Positions 23,478-34,136 of a stretch of 59,800 nt of DNA are shown here, piece after piece; position 1 is the stretch's first letter; each line of letters begins with the position of its first letter. The stretch lies in the NCBI GenBank assembly GCA_944320675.1, contig CALUIJ010000066.1, positions 1 through 59,800 on the forward strand, in the 5' to 3' direction. This DNA comes from an uncultured Prevotella sp. (GTDB lineage: Bacteria; Bacteroidota; Bacteroidia; Bacteroidales; Bacteroidaceae). The notes below the pieces were generated by a model that saw only the letters and a list, made by a program, of their open reading frames with translations, searched no databases and was not told the DNA's origin. The translations under genes and the position numbers were made by a program.

Positions 23478-25052
23478 ATGAATGCTAAAGAAGAAATAGA
23501 AAGAAGACGTACGTTTGCCATCATATCACATCCTGATGCCGGTAAAACCACCTTGACGGAGAAGTTCCTTTTGTTTGGCGGACAAATACAAGTGGCCGGA
23601 GCCGTTAAGAACAACAAGATACGTAAGACGGCTACGTCTGATTGGATGGACATTGAAAAACAGCGCGGTATATCCGTGTCGACGTCTGTAATGGAATTCG
23701 ATTACAATGGGTACAAGGTGAACATACTTGATACGCCGGGCCATCAAGACTTCGCCGAAGACACATACCGCACGCTTACAGCCGTAGACTCGGCAATAAT
23801 CGTTGTCGACGGTGCGAAAGGCGTTGAGGCTCAGACGCGCAAGTTGATGAACGTTTGCCGTATGCGCAACACCCCTGTGATTATATTCATAAACAAGATG
23901 GACCGCGAGGGGCGCGATCCGTTCGACTTGCTCGACGAGCTTGAGAAAGAACTTGAAATACATGTCCGTCCGCTTTCGTGGCCTATAAACCAAGGAGCAA
24001 AGTTCAAGGGCGTTTATAACATATATGAAAACAAGCTCGACTTGTTTACACCCGACAAGCAGCGCGTCACGGAGAAAGTCGAGGTCGACGTAAACAGCGT
24101 GGAACTTGAAAACCATATAGGTGAGTCAGATTCAAGGAAACTGCGTGACGACCTGGAACTGATTGACGGTGTTTATCCTGGGTTCAGCGTTGGGGATTAC
24201 CGTAAGGCCGAAGTCGCACCGGTTTTCTTTGGTAGTGCGCTTAACAATTTCGGCGTGCAAGAGTTGCTTGATTGCTTTGTCGAGATAGCCCCAAGTCCGC
24301 GTCCTACCAAGGCTGAAGAACGTGACGTAATGCCCGAAGAACCTAAGTTTACGGGTTTCATCTTCAAGATAACGGCTAATATAGACCCCAACCACCGTTC
24401 GTGCATAGCGTTCTGCAAGGTGTGCAGCGGACGTTTCGAGCGCAATCATCCTTATCTGCATGTGCGCATGGGCAAGACCGTCCGCTTCTCGTCGCCTACG
24501 CAGTTCATGGCCCAGCGTAAAAGTACCATCGACGAAGCCTGGCCCGGCGATATAGTGGGCTTGCCTGATAATGGAATATTCAAGATTGGCGACACTCTTA
24601 CCGACGGCGAACTGTTGCATTTCCGCGGCTTGCCCTCGTTCTCTCCCGAAATGTTCAAGTATATCGAGAACGACGACCCTATGAAGAGCAAGCAGCTTAA
24701 CAAGGGCATCGACCAACTGATGGACGAAGGCGTGGCGCAGATGTTCGTCAACCAGTTTAACGGCCGCAAGATCATCGGCACGGTCGGTCAGCTTCAGTTT
24801 GAAGTTATACAATACCGTCTTGAGAATGAGTATAACGCCAAGTGCCGTTGGGAGCCTGTCCATCTTTATAAGGCTTGTTGGATTGACTCTGACGACCAGG
24901 CCGAACTTGAGTCGTTCAAGAAGCGTAAATATCAATACATGGCCAAGGATAAGGACGGCCGCGACGTTTTCTTGGCTGATTCAGGCTATGTGCTGCAGAT
25001 GGCACGGCAGGATTTCAAGAATATCCGCTTCCATTTTACGAGCGAGTTCTGA
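23478..25052 (+). CDS. prfC: Peptide chain release factor 3
   Basis: RF3 is a translational GTPase that removes RF1/RF2 from the ribosome after termination. This 524-residue protein has the full G domain: [19 protein letters not shown] (G1), the switch segment with [12 protein letters not shown] (G2), [14 protein letters not shown] (G3), [16 protein letters not shown] (G4) and the later beta-barrel domains with KFTGFIFKI and [10 protein letters not shown]. The length matches the family. The upstream flank is a repeat spacer, and a hairpin at 25064-25124 follows the stop. Confidence 0.97.
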   Translation: MNAKEEIERRRTFAIISHPDAGKTTLTEKFLLFGGQIQVAGAVKNNKIRKTATSDWMDIEKQRGISVSTSVMEFDYNGYKVNILDTPGHQDFAEDTYRTLTAVDSAIIVVDGAKGVEAQTRKLMNVCRMRNTPVIIFINKMDREGRDPFDLLDELEKELEIHVRPLSWPINQGAKFKGVYNIYENKLDLFTPDKQRVTEKVEVDVNSVELENHIGESDSRKLRDDLELIDGVYPGFSVGDYRKAEVAPVFFGSALNNFGVQELLDCFVEIAPSPRPTKAEERDVMPEEPKFTGFIFKITANIDPNHRSCIAFCKVCSGRFERNHPYLHVRMGKTVRFSSPTQFMAQRKSTIDEAWPGDIVGLPDNGIFKIGDTLTDGELLHFRGLPSFSPEMFKYIENDDPMKSKQLNKGIDQLMDEGVAQMFVNQFNGRKIIGTVGQLQFEVIQYRLENEYNAKCRWEPVHLYKACWIDSDDQAELESFKKRKYQYMAKDKDGRDVFLADSGYVLQMARQDFKNIRFHFTSEF

Positions 25053-25063
25053 TTCGTAAAGCC

Positions 25064-25124
25064 AATCGGTCATTAGATTTCAGGTTGTTTTTTACGTTTA
25101 TGCCGGGAAGTTTAATGACCGATT
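25064..25124 (+). terminator. Long-loop hairpin after prfC
   Basis: AATCGGTCATTA (25064-25075) pairs exactly with TAATGACCGATT (25113-25124) over a 37-base loop, 12 bases after the prfC stop. The loop contains T6. It is a plausible terminator or transcript end, weaker than the others in the window because of the long loop. Confidence 0.45.
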
Positions 25125-25223
25125 TGGATTTAAAAGTCTTCACCCACATCGTCATCAGAACGTATATGCCTGAATAGAACCACACCAAGTGCCGTTGAAG
25201 AAACGGAAAGATGACATTTAGGA

Positions 25224-25967
25224 ATGAACGTGAAAATCCGAAAAAATATGACCATACAGGAGTTTATAACCAAATACACTGAGGCTTTCGGTGAGAGTGT
25301 GCCTTTCCCCGTGGCCTTCGGCTACAGCGATAAGGCCGTGGCGGAAGTGAGGAAGATACCTAGGTGCATGATTGGCGCGATACGCAAGGTGTGCTACGGG
25401 GAACCGTTGACTCTGTCTGCCGACAATGTGCTTTGCGGTGGCGGTGCCCTCTATACCGCTTTTGCCCCCATGCCCGACTATGTGCCGGTGTTTGTGTCGG
25501 AGACGGAACACTATAAGCAGACCAAGGAAATGGTGAAGGAATGCATCGACCGGCTGGACATACGCTTGTCTGAAAAACCTTACCTCAATTTCGTGCGCAT
25601 GGATCATATTGACAATCTTGACGAAGTGGAGGGAATACTCTTCTTTGCTACGCCCGACGTGCTGTCCGGACTGTGCTCGTGGGCGTTTTATGACAACAAC
25701 GCCGCCGACGCTGTATGCACGCGGTTCGCCTCGGGATGTTGCGGCATCGTGACGTTTGCAGCCAAGGAAAATGCCGAGGGTGGCCGCCGCTGCTTCATCG
25801 GCATGCTCGACCCGTCGGCGCGCCCGCTGGTTCCCAAGGATGAATTGACATTCACCATACCGGCCTGCCGGTTCAAGGAAATGATGAATACCATGGAACG
25901 GTCGGCACTGTTCCAAAAGGCATGCTCAATTGTACGGAAACGCATCAACGGAGAGATTCAAAAGTAA
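25224..25967 (+). CDS. DUF169 domain protein
   Basis: This 247-residue soluble protein matches the DUF169 pattern: a short N-terminal helix (MTIQEFITKYTEAFGESVPF), the cysteine-containing segments IPRCMIGAIRKVCYGEPL and LCGGGALYTAF, and a central FASGCCGIVTFAAKENAEGG. DUF169 proteins are widespread in anaerobes, and some occur near methylation or metal-related genes; no activity is established for this one. Seven cysteines suggest a metal or redox role, which is inference. The frame also allows a start at ATG 25248, which would remove eight basic residues; I keep 25224 because AGGA immediately precedes it. A hairpin at 26010-26044 follows. Confidence 0.82.
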   Translation: MNVKIRKNMTIQEFITKYTEAFGESVPFPVAFGYSDKAVAEVRKIPRCMIGAIRKVCYGEPLTLSADNVLCGGGALYTAFAPMPDYVPVFVSETEHYKQTKEMVKECIDRLDIRLSEKPYLNFVRMDHIDNLDEVEGILFFATPDVLSGLCSWAFYDNNAADAVCTRFASGCCGIVTFAAKENAEGGRRCFIGMLDPSARPLVPKDELTFTIPACRFKEMMNTMERSALFQKACSIVRKRINGEIQK

Positions 25968-26009
25968 AAACAGTTAAGGACTTTGCAATATACATCCTTT
26001 TATGATGCG

Positions 26010-26044
26010 AAAGACGGCAAACGACAATGCGGAATGCCGTCTTT
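26010..26044 (+). terminator. Hairpin after the DUF169 gene
   Basis: AAAGACGGCA (26010-26019) pairs exactly with TGCCGTCTTT (26035-26044), a 10-bp stem with a 15-base loop, 43 bases past the DUF169 stop. The stem ends in a T-run on the transcript strand, as in an intrinsic terminator. Confidence 0.7.
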
Positions 26045-26300
26045 TGCAATCCAATATGCCATGTATCGCAAAATAGTGGGATAGCCGATGGTGGATAAGA
26101 TAAGGCGAAGAGTCATAGTACTGACTTCACAATCTGAAGAAATGCTGGTTAATGACCTATTGGGGTAAAAGCTGTAGTCGGCTTTTGGCGATTGCATATA
26201 TAAACGCACGTAAGCAAAACATGAATAAAGGAGAATATGCACAGGCCCTTAAAGACTGCTTACATTTTTAGTGGCAATCATTAGCCTAACCAACGTATGA
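26045..26300. other. Gene-free 256-bp segment between two hairpins, with one possible 39-codon frame
   Basis: No recognised gene lies here. AGTCATAGTACTGACT at 26111-26126 is a near-palindrome. The frame 26152-26271 (plus) encodes 39 residues beginning MTYWGKSCSRLLAIAYINAR and ending with a Lys-rich amphipathic helix. It has no clear ribosome-binding site or promoter box, so I do not call it a gene. A minus-strand frame of 80 codons (26000-26242) is less convincing because it runs through the hairpin. Confidence 0.3.
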
Positions 26301-26343
26301 AAAGAGGCGTTCACGGAAAAATATTAACCGTGAACGCCTCTTT
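26301..26343. terminator. Perfect 16-bp bidirectional hairpin downstream of the MFS gene
   Basis: AAAGAGGCGTTCACGG (26301-26316) and its exact inverse (26328-26343) form a 16-bp stem over an A+T-rich 11-base loop. On the minus strand it ends in T4, which fits termination of the MFS transcript about 105 bases after its stop. Confidence 0.75.
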
Positions 26344-26449
26344 CTTCCTAACTTAAATCTAAACAATGCGGCCTGATGGCTGATAGGGGTCGATTTGCGC
26401 AATATCAAAATCTTACCTTGCCATTAGGCGTATTGTCGGTGGATATGTG

Positions 26450-28108
26450 TCAATCTTTAATGTTTGGCTCTTCAAGGCCGTAACCTTTCTTCTTATCTAC
26501 GATCTTCAGCACGAACCCAAGAATCAGGGCCGCAACGCCGAGGCATGCAAGCATTACGAGCGGTGCCGTATAATCGTAAGACACGGCTGCTTCTTGTGGT
26601 GATATGAGACCGTTTTGCAGGTCGGCGACAAGCTGCGGATTGGTCTTGTCGAGCACTTTACCGATAAGTAGCGGGAAGAGCCACAGGCCTATGTTCTGTA
26701 TCCAGAATATCAGGGCGTAAGCACTGCCGATTATTTTGGCATCGACAAGCTTTGGCACGCTCGGCCACAACGAAGCGGGAACGAGCGAGAAGCTGGCTCC
26801 CAATACAAGTATTGTGATGTAGGCGATGATGACTCCGCCAACGGCGTTGCCCTTGAACATCGGCAGGATGAACGCGAACGTAAGGTGGCATGCTATGAGG
26901 AGCAGCGAGCCTACGACGAGCATTGAGGCGGCCTTGCCCTTGTGGTCGACGTAATTGCCGAGAATGGGGGTGATGCCTACGGCTAAAAGCGGGAATACTG
27001 CGAATACGGTTTCAGCACTTTGGCGCATGTAGCCCATGTAGCAGAATACGACGAGCGCGGCTACGGCGACGATTTGCATCAGCGTGCGCATGCTTTTTGT
27101 TTTTGAGAAGTTGCTGGCAAACGCTGCGGCCGCAACAATGAGCATGATGACGTATTGGATGACTGTTACCGTGTTGCCGGCCCAAAACGAATCGGATGGT
27201 AGCTCGGTGAACGTCAGGTTGCACTGAAGCATGTTGACTGCGTACTTCTGGAATGGGAAGATAGCCGAATAATAGAGTACGCAAAGCAGGGCTACGAGCC
27301 AGAAACCGCTGCTGCGCAGGATGTTGCCTATGTCGCTGACTTTGAACGGATCGTCTTTCTCTTCGGCTTCGCCAGTTTGTGCGTCGAGCTTCTTATCCAT
27401 GAAGAAATAGACGATGAACATTATCAGGGCGATCATCAGGAGCACTACGCCGAAAGCTACTGAGCGTGAAACGTCGATGTCGCCCCCGAGTTTTGCGAAA
27501 ACCGGCGAGAATATCATGCAGGTTGCAACGCCGAGGCGTGCCAATGCCATTTCAGACCCCATGGCCAATGCCATTTCGTGTCCTTTGAACCATTTTACGA
27601 TTCCGCGTGACACCATTATGCCTGCCATTTCGACACCGCAGCCGAATATCATGAAGCCGATGGCCGCGAATTTGGCAGACGCCGGCATACCACGGTAGAA
27701 CGGCGAGATGCCGAGCTCGTCGAAGCCTGGTATGTAGTTGAGGTTGTTGTTGAACCAAGTTTCAAGGTTGCTGCCGATGAACATCTCGGTCACGGCGTAC
27801 CAATTGATCGTTGCACCGACCAGCATTACCGCACCCGAGAGGACGGCGGTGAAGCGTACCCCCATCTTGTCGAGGATGATTCCGGCGAAAATAAGGAAGA
27901 ATACGAACACGTTGAGGAATGTCTCAGAGCCTTGCATTGTTCCGAAAGCAGTTGAGTCCCATCCGCGTGTGGACTGCATTAGGTCTTTGATTGGCGAAAG
28001 GATGTCCATGAATATGTATGAGCAGAACATCGCGAACGCAAGGAAGAACAGCACCGTCCATCTTGTGGCGGCTGAGTCGCGGAGTGTTTTTTGTATTGTT
28101 TCTGTCAT
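26450..28108 (-). CDS. Major facilitator superfamily transporter, substrate unknown
   Basis: This 552-residue permease has twelve hydrophobic segments and the MFS motif A in the loop after helix 2 (FAGIILDKMGVRFTAVLSG). Long loops are present between helices 3 and 4 and around residue 250, where there is a charged stretch with KKLDAQTGEAEEKDDPFK, the usual central cytoplasmic loop. No motif for a particular substrate is visible. The frame is open to 28183, but the preceding 25 codons cross a hairpin, so I take the ATG at 28108 (MTETIQKTLRDSAATRW). The C-terminal tail (KKKGYGLEEPNIKD) is cytoplasmic. It follows the S9 peptidase gene on the same strand, with a hairpin between them. Confidence 0.88.
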   Translation of the reverse strand: MTETIQKTLRDSAATRWTVLFFLAFAMFCSYIFMDILSPIKDLMQSTRGWDSTAFGTMQGSETFLNVFVFFLIFAGIILDKMGVRFTAVLSGAVMLVGATINWYAVTEMFIGSNLETWFNNNLNYIPGFDELGISPFYRGMPASAKFAAIGFMIFGCGVEMAGIMVSRGIVKWFKGHEMALAMGSEMALARLGVATCMIFSPVFAKLGGDIDVSRSVAFGVVLLMIALIMFIVYFFMDKKLDAQTGEAEEKDDPFKVSDIGNILRSSGFWLVALLCVLYYSAIFPFQKYAVNMLQCNLTFTELPSDSFWAGNTVTVIQYVIMLIVAAAAFASNFSKTKSMRTLMQIVAVAALVVFCYMGYMRQSAETVFAVFPLLAVGITPILGNYVDHKGKAASMLVVGSLLLIACHLTFAFILPMFKGNAVGGVIIAYITILVLGASFSLVPASLWPSVPKLVDAKIIGSAYALIFWIQNIGLWLFPLLIGKVLDKTNPQLVADLQNGLISPQEAAVSYDYTAPLVMLACLGVAALILGFVLKIVDKKKGYGLEEPNIKD

Positions 28109-28151
28109 GATTTTGTTTTTTATTTGTATGTTAACTGTTTTATGGATAAGA

Positions 28152-28187
28152 AAATATGCACGGCCTGATAGTTGACAGTGCATATTT
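28152..28187 (-). terminator. Hairpin between the S9 peptidase and MFS genes
   Basis: AAATATGCAC (28152-28161) pairs exactly with GTGCATATTT (28178-28187). It lies 30 bases after the S9 peptidase stop, within the apparent N-terminal extension of the longest MFS frame, and so supports the later MFS start. Confidence 0.55.
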
Positions 28188-28216
28188 CCTCAACTCTTTA
28201 TTCTTAACTCCTAAAA

Positions 28217-30382
28217 TCATTTGAGCCATCTGTCAAGCCAATTGAAGAAAGTGCGCTGCCAGAGTATTCCGTTTTGCGGCTTAAGCACCCAGTGGTTTTC
28301 GTCGGGGTAGAGCAACAGTTCCGCCGGAATGCCCCTCATTCTTGCGGCGTTGAATGCGCCCATGCCTTGGTTGGCGTTGATGCGGTAGTCTTTTTCGCCG
28401 TGTATGCAGAGTATTGGCGTATCCCACTTGTCGACGAATTTATGCGGAGAGTTGGCGTATGTCCTTTTTGCGTTCTCAGTCATGTCCTTGTTCCAAAAGG
28501 CGTCATCATACTCCCAGTTGCTGAACCATGCTTCTTCTGTATCCGTGTACATCGACTCGAGGTTGAATGCTCCGTCGTGGGCGATGAAGCACTTGAAACG
28601 CTTGTCATGGTGTCCTGCAAGATAGTAGACGCTGAATCCGCCGAAACTTGCGCCTACGGCTCCGAGACGGTCCTTGTCGACAAAAGGCAGGTTCTTGCAT
28701 GCGTCATCAATGGCGGTGAGATAGTCTTTCATGCATTGTCCCGTCCAGTCGCCTGAGATTTCTTCGTTCCATTCGCTTCCGAATCCAGGCAGGCCTCGAC
28801 GGTTGGGCGCGATTACGACGTATCCGTTGGCGGCCATTATCTGCATGTTCCAGCGGTAGCTCCAGAACTGCGATACAGGGCTTTGCGGTCCGCCCTCACA
28901 GAAAAGAAGCGTCGGATATTTCTTTGTCTCGTCAAAATGTGATGGGAGTACGACCCAATAAAGCATGTCTTTGCCGTCGGTTGTCTTCACCCATCGTTGC
29001 TGTATCTTGCCAAATGTCATTTTATCGTACAAGTGTTTGTTCTCGAACGTTATTTGTTCGGCCTTGGACTCTTTTTCCTTTTTGGCAGGGGTGATAACGT
29101 AAAGTTCCGAGGCCTGCGACATGCTGTGGCGTTCGGCAAGCAGTTTTTTACCGTCGTTAAGCAGCTGTATCGAGCCGTAATCATGCCATCCGTCGGTCAG
29201 TTGTCTTACCTTCCCTTCCAAATTGGTTTGGTAAATGTTCTCGCATCCGTGCCACACACTGAGGAAATAAAGGCTTTCGGAATCGGTTCCCCAGCAGAAT
29301 GCGTCGACGTTCGTGTCGAGCGTTTCTGTTACGTAAGTCTTTTGCCCTGATTTTACGTTGTAGACGCAGAGACGGTTGCGGTCACTTTCATAACCGTTGC
29401 GCGGCATGCTTTGCCATGCGATGTATTGTCCGTCGGGCGAATATTGCGGGTTTGTATCATATCCAGGATTGTTCTTCAGGTTTTCTTCAGAGTTTACCGC
29501 CTGGCGCTTCATCGACTTCGTTGGGTCGATCTTGGGCTCTTTATAACCTTCGGGTTTGCAAATGTTGACCGTCTTCTTTGTTTGTGTGTCATAAAGGTAT
29601 ATGTCGGTGTCGGTCGAGATAGCATACTCTATTCCAGTCTTCTTGCGTGAAGTATAAGCTATAGTCTTGGAGTCGGGGCTCCATGCGAATTGTTCAATTC
29701 CTCCAAAGGGCTTTACCGGACTTTCGTAAGGTTCGCCCTGCATGATGTCGACGCCCTCGCTTATTCCGTTTGCCGACACTTCCGCTATGAACGGGTGGGG
29801 AATGGATTCAACATACTCGTCCCAGTGCCTGTAGTTCATGTCTGTTATCAGGCGTCCGGTAGCCTTTGGAAGATCTGACGGATTTTCTTTTATAGTCTCA
29901 TGATAAGGAATCTGTTTTATTAATATGACTTTCTTCTCGTCCGGTGAGAACATGAAACCGTCGATGCCTGTTTTGTCGTTCGTTAGCTGTTTGCGCCCGG
30001 TACCGTCAGGATTCATTTCCCATATTTGCCCGTCACAGAGGAATGCTATCTTTTGCCCGTTGTCAATCCATACGGCGTCGGTCTCGCTTTTTGCGCCCGC
30101 CGTAAGCATTTTGTTGTTTTTACCGTCAGCGTCCATAACGTAAATCACCGTATGGCTCCTGTTTTCTTTTACGCTGTAATAACTTACTTGGTAGACGATG
30201 CTTTTGCCGTCGGGTGAAGCTTGATGGCCCCCGATGCGTCCCATGGCCCAAAGTGCCTCAGGTGTCATGAGGTCGTTTTTGAGTACGATGTCGTTTTTTC
30301 CGATGAAGTCCACTGCTCCTTGCGCTTTTGCGGAATTACAGCCGACGGCAATTGCGGCCGCAATAATCAATGTTTTATTCAT
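28217..30382 (-). CDS. Secreted S9-family prolyl oligopeptidase-like peptidase
   Basis: This 721-residue protein starts with a signal peptide (MNKTLIIAAAIAVGCNSAKA). A WD40-like beta-propeller follows (about residues 45-430, with repeats such as FMFSPDEKKVILI, QFAWSPDSKTIAY and QYSPDGQYIAWQS), then a C-terminal alpha/beta-hydrolase domain. The expected catalytic triad is S579 in GASFGG, D665 in GEKDYRIN and H697 in PDENHW. The length and layout resemble dipeptidyl-peptidase 5 and related S9C enzymes, which release dipeptides in the periplasm. The exact specificity is not determined. It follows yidC on the minus strand after a terminator-like hairpin. Confidence 0.92.
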   Translation of the reverse strand: MNKTLIIAAAIAVGCNSAKAQGAVDFIGKNDIVLKNDLMTPEALWAMGRIGGHQASPDGKSIVYQVSYYSVKENRSHTVIYVMDADGKNNKMLTAGAKSETDAVWIDNGQKIAFLCDGQIWEMNPDGTGRKQLTNDKTGIDGFMFSPDEKKVILIKQIPYHETIKENPSDLPKATGRLITDMNYRHWDEYVESIPHPFIAEVSANGISEGVDIMQGEPYESPVKPFGGIEQFAWSPDSKTIAYTSRKKTGIEYAISTDTDIYLYDTQTKKTVNICKPEGYKEPKIDPTKSMKRQAVNSEENLKNNPGYDTNPQYSPDGQYIAWQSMPRNGYESDRNRLCVYNVKSGQKTYVTETLDTNVDAFCWGTDSESLYFLSVWHGCENIYQTNLEGKVRQLTDGWHDYGSIQLLNDGKKLLAERHSMSQASELYVITPAKKEKESKAEQITFENKHLYDKMTFGKIQQRWVKTTDGKDMLYWVVLPSHFDETKKYPTLLFCEGGPQSPVSQFWSYRWNMQIMAANGYVVIAPNRRGLPGFGSEWNEEISGDWTGQCMKDYLTAIDDACKNLPFVDKDRLGAVGASFGGFSVYYLAGHHDKRFKCFIAHDGAFNLESMYTDTEEAWFSNWEYDDAFWNKDMTENAKRTYANSPHKFVDKWDTPILCIHGEKDYRINANQGMGAFNAARMRGIPAELLLYPDENHWVLKPQNGILWQRTFFNWLDRWLK

Positions 30383-30401
30383 AATATCATGATTTTAATA
30401 T

Positions 30402-30426
30402 AAAGGCAGGCGCGAGGCCTGCCTTT
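30402..30426 (-). terminator. Hairpin after yidC
   Basis: AAAGGCAGGC (30402-30411) pairs exactly with GCCTGCCTTT (30417-30426) over a five-base loop, seven bases past the yidC stop. The lower stem gives TTT plus an A+T-rich tail on the minus strand, consistent with an intrinsic terminator. Confidence 0.75.
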
Positions 30427-30432
30427 ACGAGG

Positions 30433-32328
30433 TTATTTCCCTTTCGCCTTTTCTTGTTGCTCGCGTTGCCTCTTTAGTTCCTCCGCCTGCTTCTGCATGG
30501 CTTCGAGCCTGGCTGCCAGTCCGCTCATTTTTTGAGGATTGTTCTTGTTTTCCTGATAGCGGGCTTCGAGTATGCTTAACAGTTTCTCGTCATTTGTCGT
30601 TTTGCGAAGTGTCCACATTATGGCTGCGCTGAAGAACAACGATATGAAATAATAGAAGTTAAGTCCTGCCGAGTAATCGTTGAACATGAAGAAGAAGAAC
30701 ACGGGCATGAGGTAAGTCATCCAACGCATCATCTTCATTTGTTCGGCTTGCGCTCCTATCATCTGGTCTTTCTGCTGGCGCATTGTCAGTACGGAGTAAA
30801 GCACGTTTGCGGCGCAGAACAAGATGCACGTAAGGCTGAGATGGTCGCCGATAAGCCAGATGTTCTTATTCCATTCGATAATCGGGTCGTAAGTCGAAAG
30901 GTCGCTGATCCAAAGGAAACTTTCGCCTCGCAGCTGTATCGCGTTTGGCACGAAGTTGAACATCGCAATCCAGATAGGCATTTGTATGAGCATCGGCAGG
31001 CAGCCGCTCAACGGACTTACGCCGTATTTTGAGTACATTGCCATCATTGCCTGCTGCTTCTGCATCTGGTCTTCCGGCTTGTTGTATTGCTTCGTTGCTT
31101 CTTCTATTTTCGGCCTTAGCACACGCATTTTGGCAGACGACATGTAGCTCTTCTTTACCAATGGGTAAGTGATGAGTTTGAGCAACAGTGTTATCAGTAT
31201 GAGCACGAAGCCCATGTTGATGTTCATCGCCGTCAGCCAGTCGAATACGTAGATCGTAAACCAACGGTTGATTATGCGGAACAACGGCCAACCTAAGTAA
31301 ACAAGACGTTGCATCTCGAGATCCTTGTTGAAGGTGCTTTGCTTTTCAACCCTTTTCAGGAGGTTGAAGTCGTTGGGGCCGAAATAGAATTCAAGTTCCG
31401 TAGGTGTTTTCCCCGTCGGGTCGAAAGACGTTTTCATCTTAGCGGCATAGTGTTTCAGGAAGCCTGAGCCTTTCTCTTGCGGAATGCTTGTCATCAACGA
31501 GTTTGCTCCGAAATCGTCCTTGGCAATCATTACCGCGCTGAAGAACTGGTTCTTGAATGCGACCCAGTCGATAACGTCCTCAATCTTCTCGTCCACCTTT
31601 TCGCTGGTTTCGCTCAGGTTGTCCGTTCCGCCGTCGGTCATGTGGTAAGTCAGCGACGAGTGTTGGTTCTCGAACGTAAATCCTTTTTCCTGTTGGCGGC
31701 AGAGGTCGGTCCAAACAATGTCCATCTTGTCGTAGTTCGGCGCAAACATGCCGCCAAGGCCGTTGGCCTGCATCGAGAAGTGGAGCATGTAGTCCTTGCC
31801 GAGCCTGTAGTTCATGACAAGCGACCTGCCGTTGCCGGCGTCGGCTGTCATGGTTACGGTGGAGTCGGTCACGTTTGAGGGAGTGAAGAACAAGTCGCTC
31901 GTTATGATGTTAGTCTCTTTTCCGGCCAGCATGAACTTCAACGACTGGTTCTTTTCGTCGAACAGCGTAAGGTCGTTGCTTCCCCTGTTGTCCTTGAATC
32001 CTTTCAGCACAGCCTTTTCCACAACACCTCCTTTGGTGTTGAGCGTAAGTTCAACCTTAGAGTTCTTCAAGACAACGTTTTGCGCTTTTCCGTTCAACGC
32101 CTTATAAAACGCTACGGTAGTGTCTTGCGCCGCTTGCTTGGCGGCGTTGGCTTGCTCGGCCTGTTGTTCGGCTTTCAGTTGCTGTTCGGCCTTTTCTTTT
32201 GCTACGGCGGTTATTGAGTCTTGTTTCCTTTGTTGCGCTATTTCCTCTTCAGAAGGCCTTGTGTACCAACTGAAGCCTATCAGTAGCGCTGCGATAAGGA
32301 CAAAACCGATAATCGTATTCTTATCCAT
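30433..32328 (-). CDS. yidC: Membrane protein insertase YidC
   Basis: YidC inserts and folds proteins in the inner membrane, alone or with SecYEG. This 631-residue form has an N-terminal membrane helix (NTIIGFVLIAALLIGFSWYT), a large periplasmic domain (about 60-360) and a C-terminal 60KD_IMP domain with the hairpin segment KPEDQMQKQQAMMAMYSKYG, the motif GVSPLSGCLPMLIQMPIWIA and the basic tail typical of Bacteroidetes. The length agrees with that phylum's YidC. It starts 22 bases after pyrG, so the two are very likely co-transcribed from the pyrG promoter. Confidence 0.97.
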   Translation of the reverse strand: MDKNTIIGFVLIAALLIGFSWYTRPSEEEIAQQRKQDSITAVAKEKAEQQLKAEQQAEQANAAKQAAQDTTVAFYKALNGKAQNVVLKNSKVELTLNTKGGVVEKAVLKGFKDNRGSNDLTLFDEKNQSLKFMLAGKETNIITSDLFFTPSNVTDSTVTMTADAGNGRSLVMNYRLGKDYMLHFSMQANGLGGMFAPNYDKMDIVWTDLCRQQEKGFTFENQHSSLTYHMTDGGTDNLSETSEKVDEKIEDVIDWVAFKNQFFSAVMIAKDDFGANSLMTSIPQEKGSGFLKHYAAKMKTSFDPTGKTPTELEFYFGPNDFNLLKRVEKQSTFNKDLEMQRLVYLGWPLFRIINRWFTIYVFDWLTAMNINMGFVLILITLLLKLITYPLVKKSYMSSAKMRVLRPKIEEATKQYNKPEDQMQKQQAMMAMYSKYGVSPLSGCLPMLIQMPIWIAMFNFVPNAIQLRGESFLWISDLSTYDPIIEWNKNIWLIGDHLSLTCILFCAANVLYSVLTMRQQKDQMIGAQAEQMKMMRWMTYLMPVFFFFMFNDYSAGLNFYYFISLFFSAAIMWTLRKTTNDEKLLSILEARYQENKNNPQKMSGLAARLEAMQKQAEELKRQREQQEKAKGK

Positions 32329-32350
32329 TTTTTAGAAAACTGTATGGTTC

Positions 32351-34021
<1,671 letters not shown>

Positions 34022-34104
34022 AGAAAAAATGCTGATACGCCCAAATTATAATCTCTTTATTAGTGAAAAAACGACAACCTATATTATAATTGTGAAATTA
34101 ATGC

Positions 34105-34112
34105 TAACTTTG
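34105..34112 (+). promoter_or_regulatory. Bacteroidetes -7 box for the DUF3078 gene
   Basis: TAACTTTG is an exact TAnnTTTG match, 25 bases before the ATG at 34137. It falls inside the longest open frame (from 34029) and so excludes that longer start. Confidence 0.65.
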
Positions 34113-34136
34113 CAATCTGATTTTAATTTTCTTGGG

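Noticed and set aside
25218-25916. Minus-strand frame of 232 codons opposite the DUF169 gene
   Set aside because: DUF169 motifs support the plus strand; the minus frame has no family features.
26000-26242. Minus-strand frame of 80 codons
   Set aside because: It runs through the hairpin at 26010-26044 and has no recognisable family or promoter.
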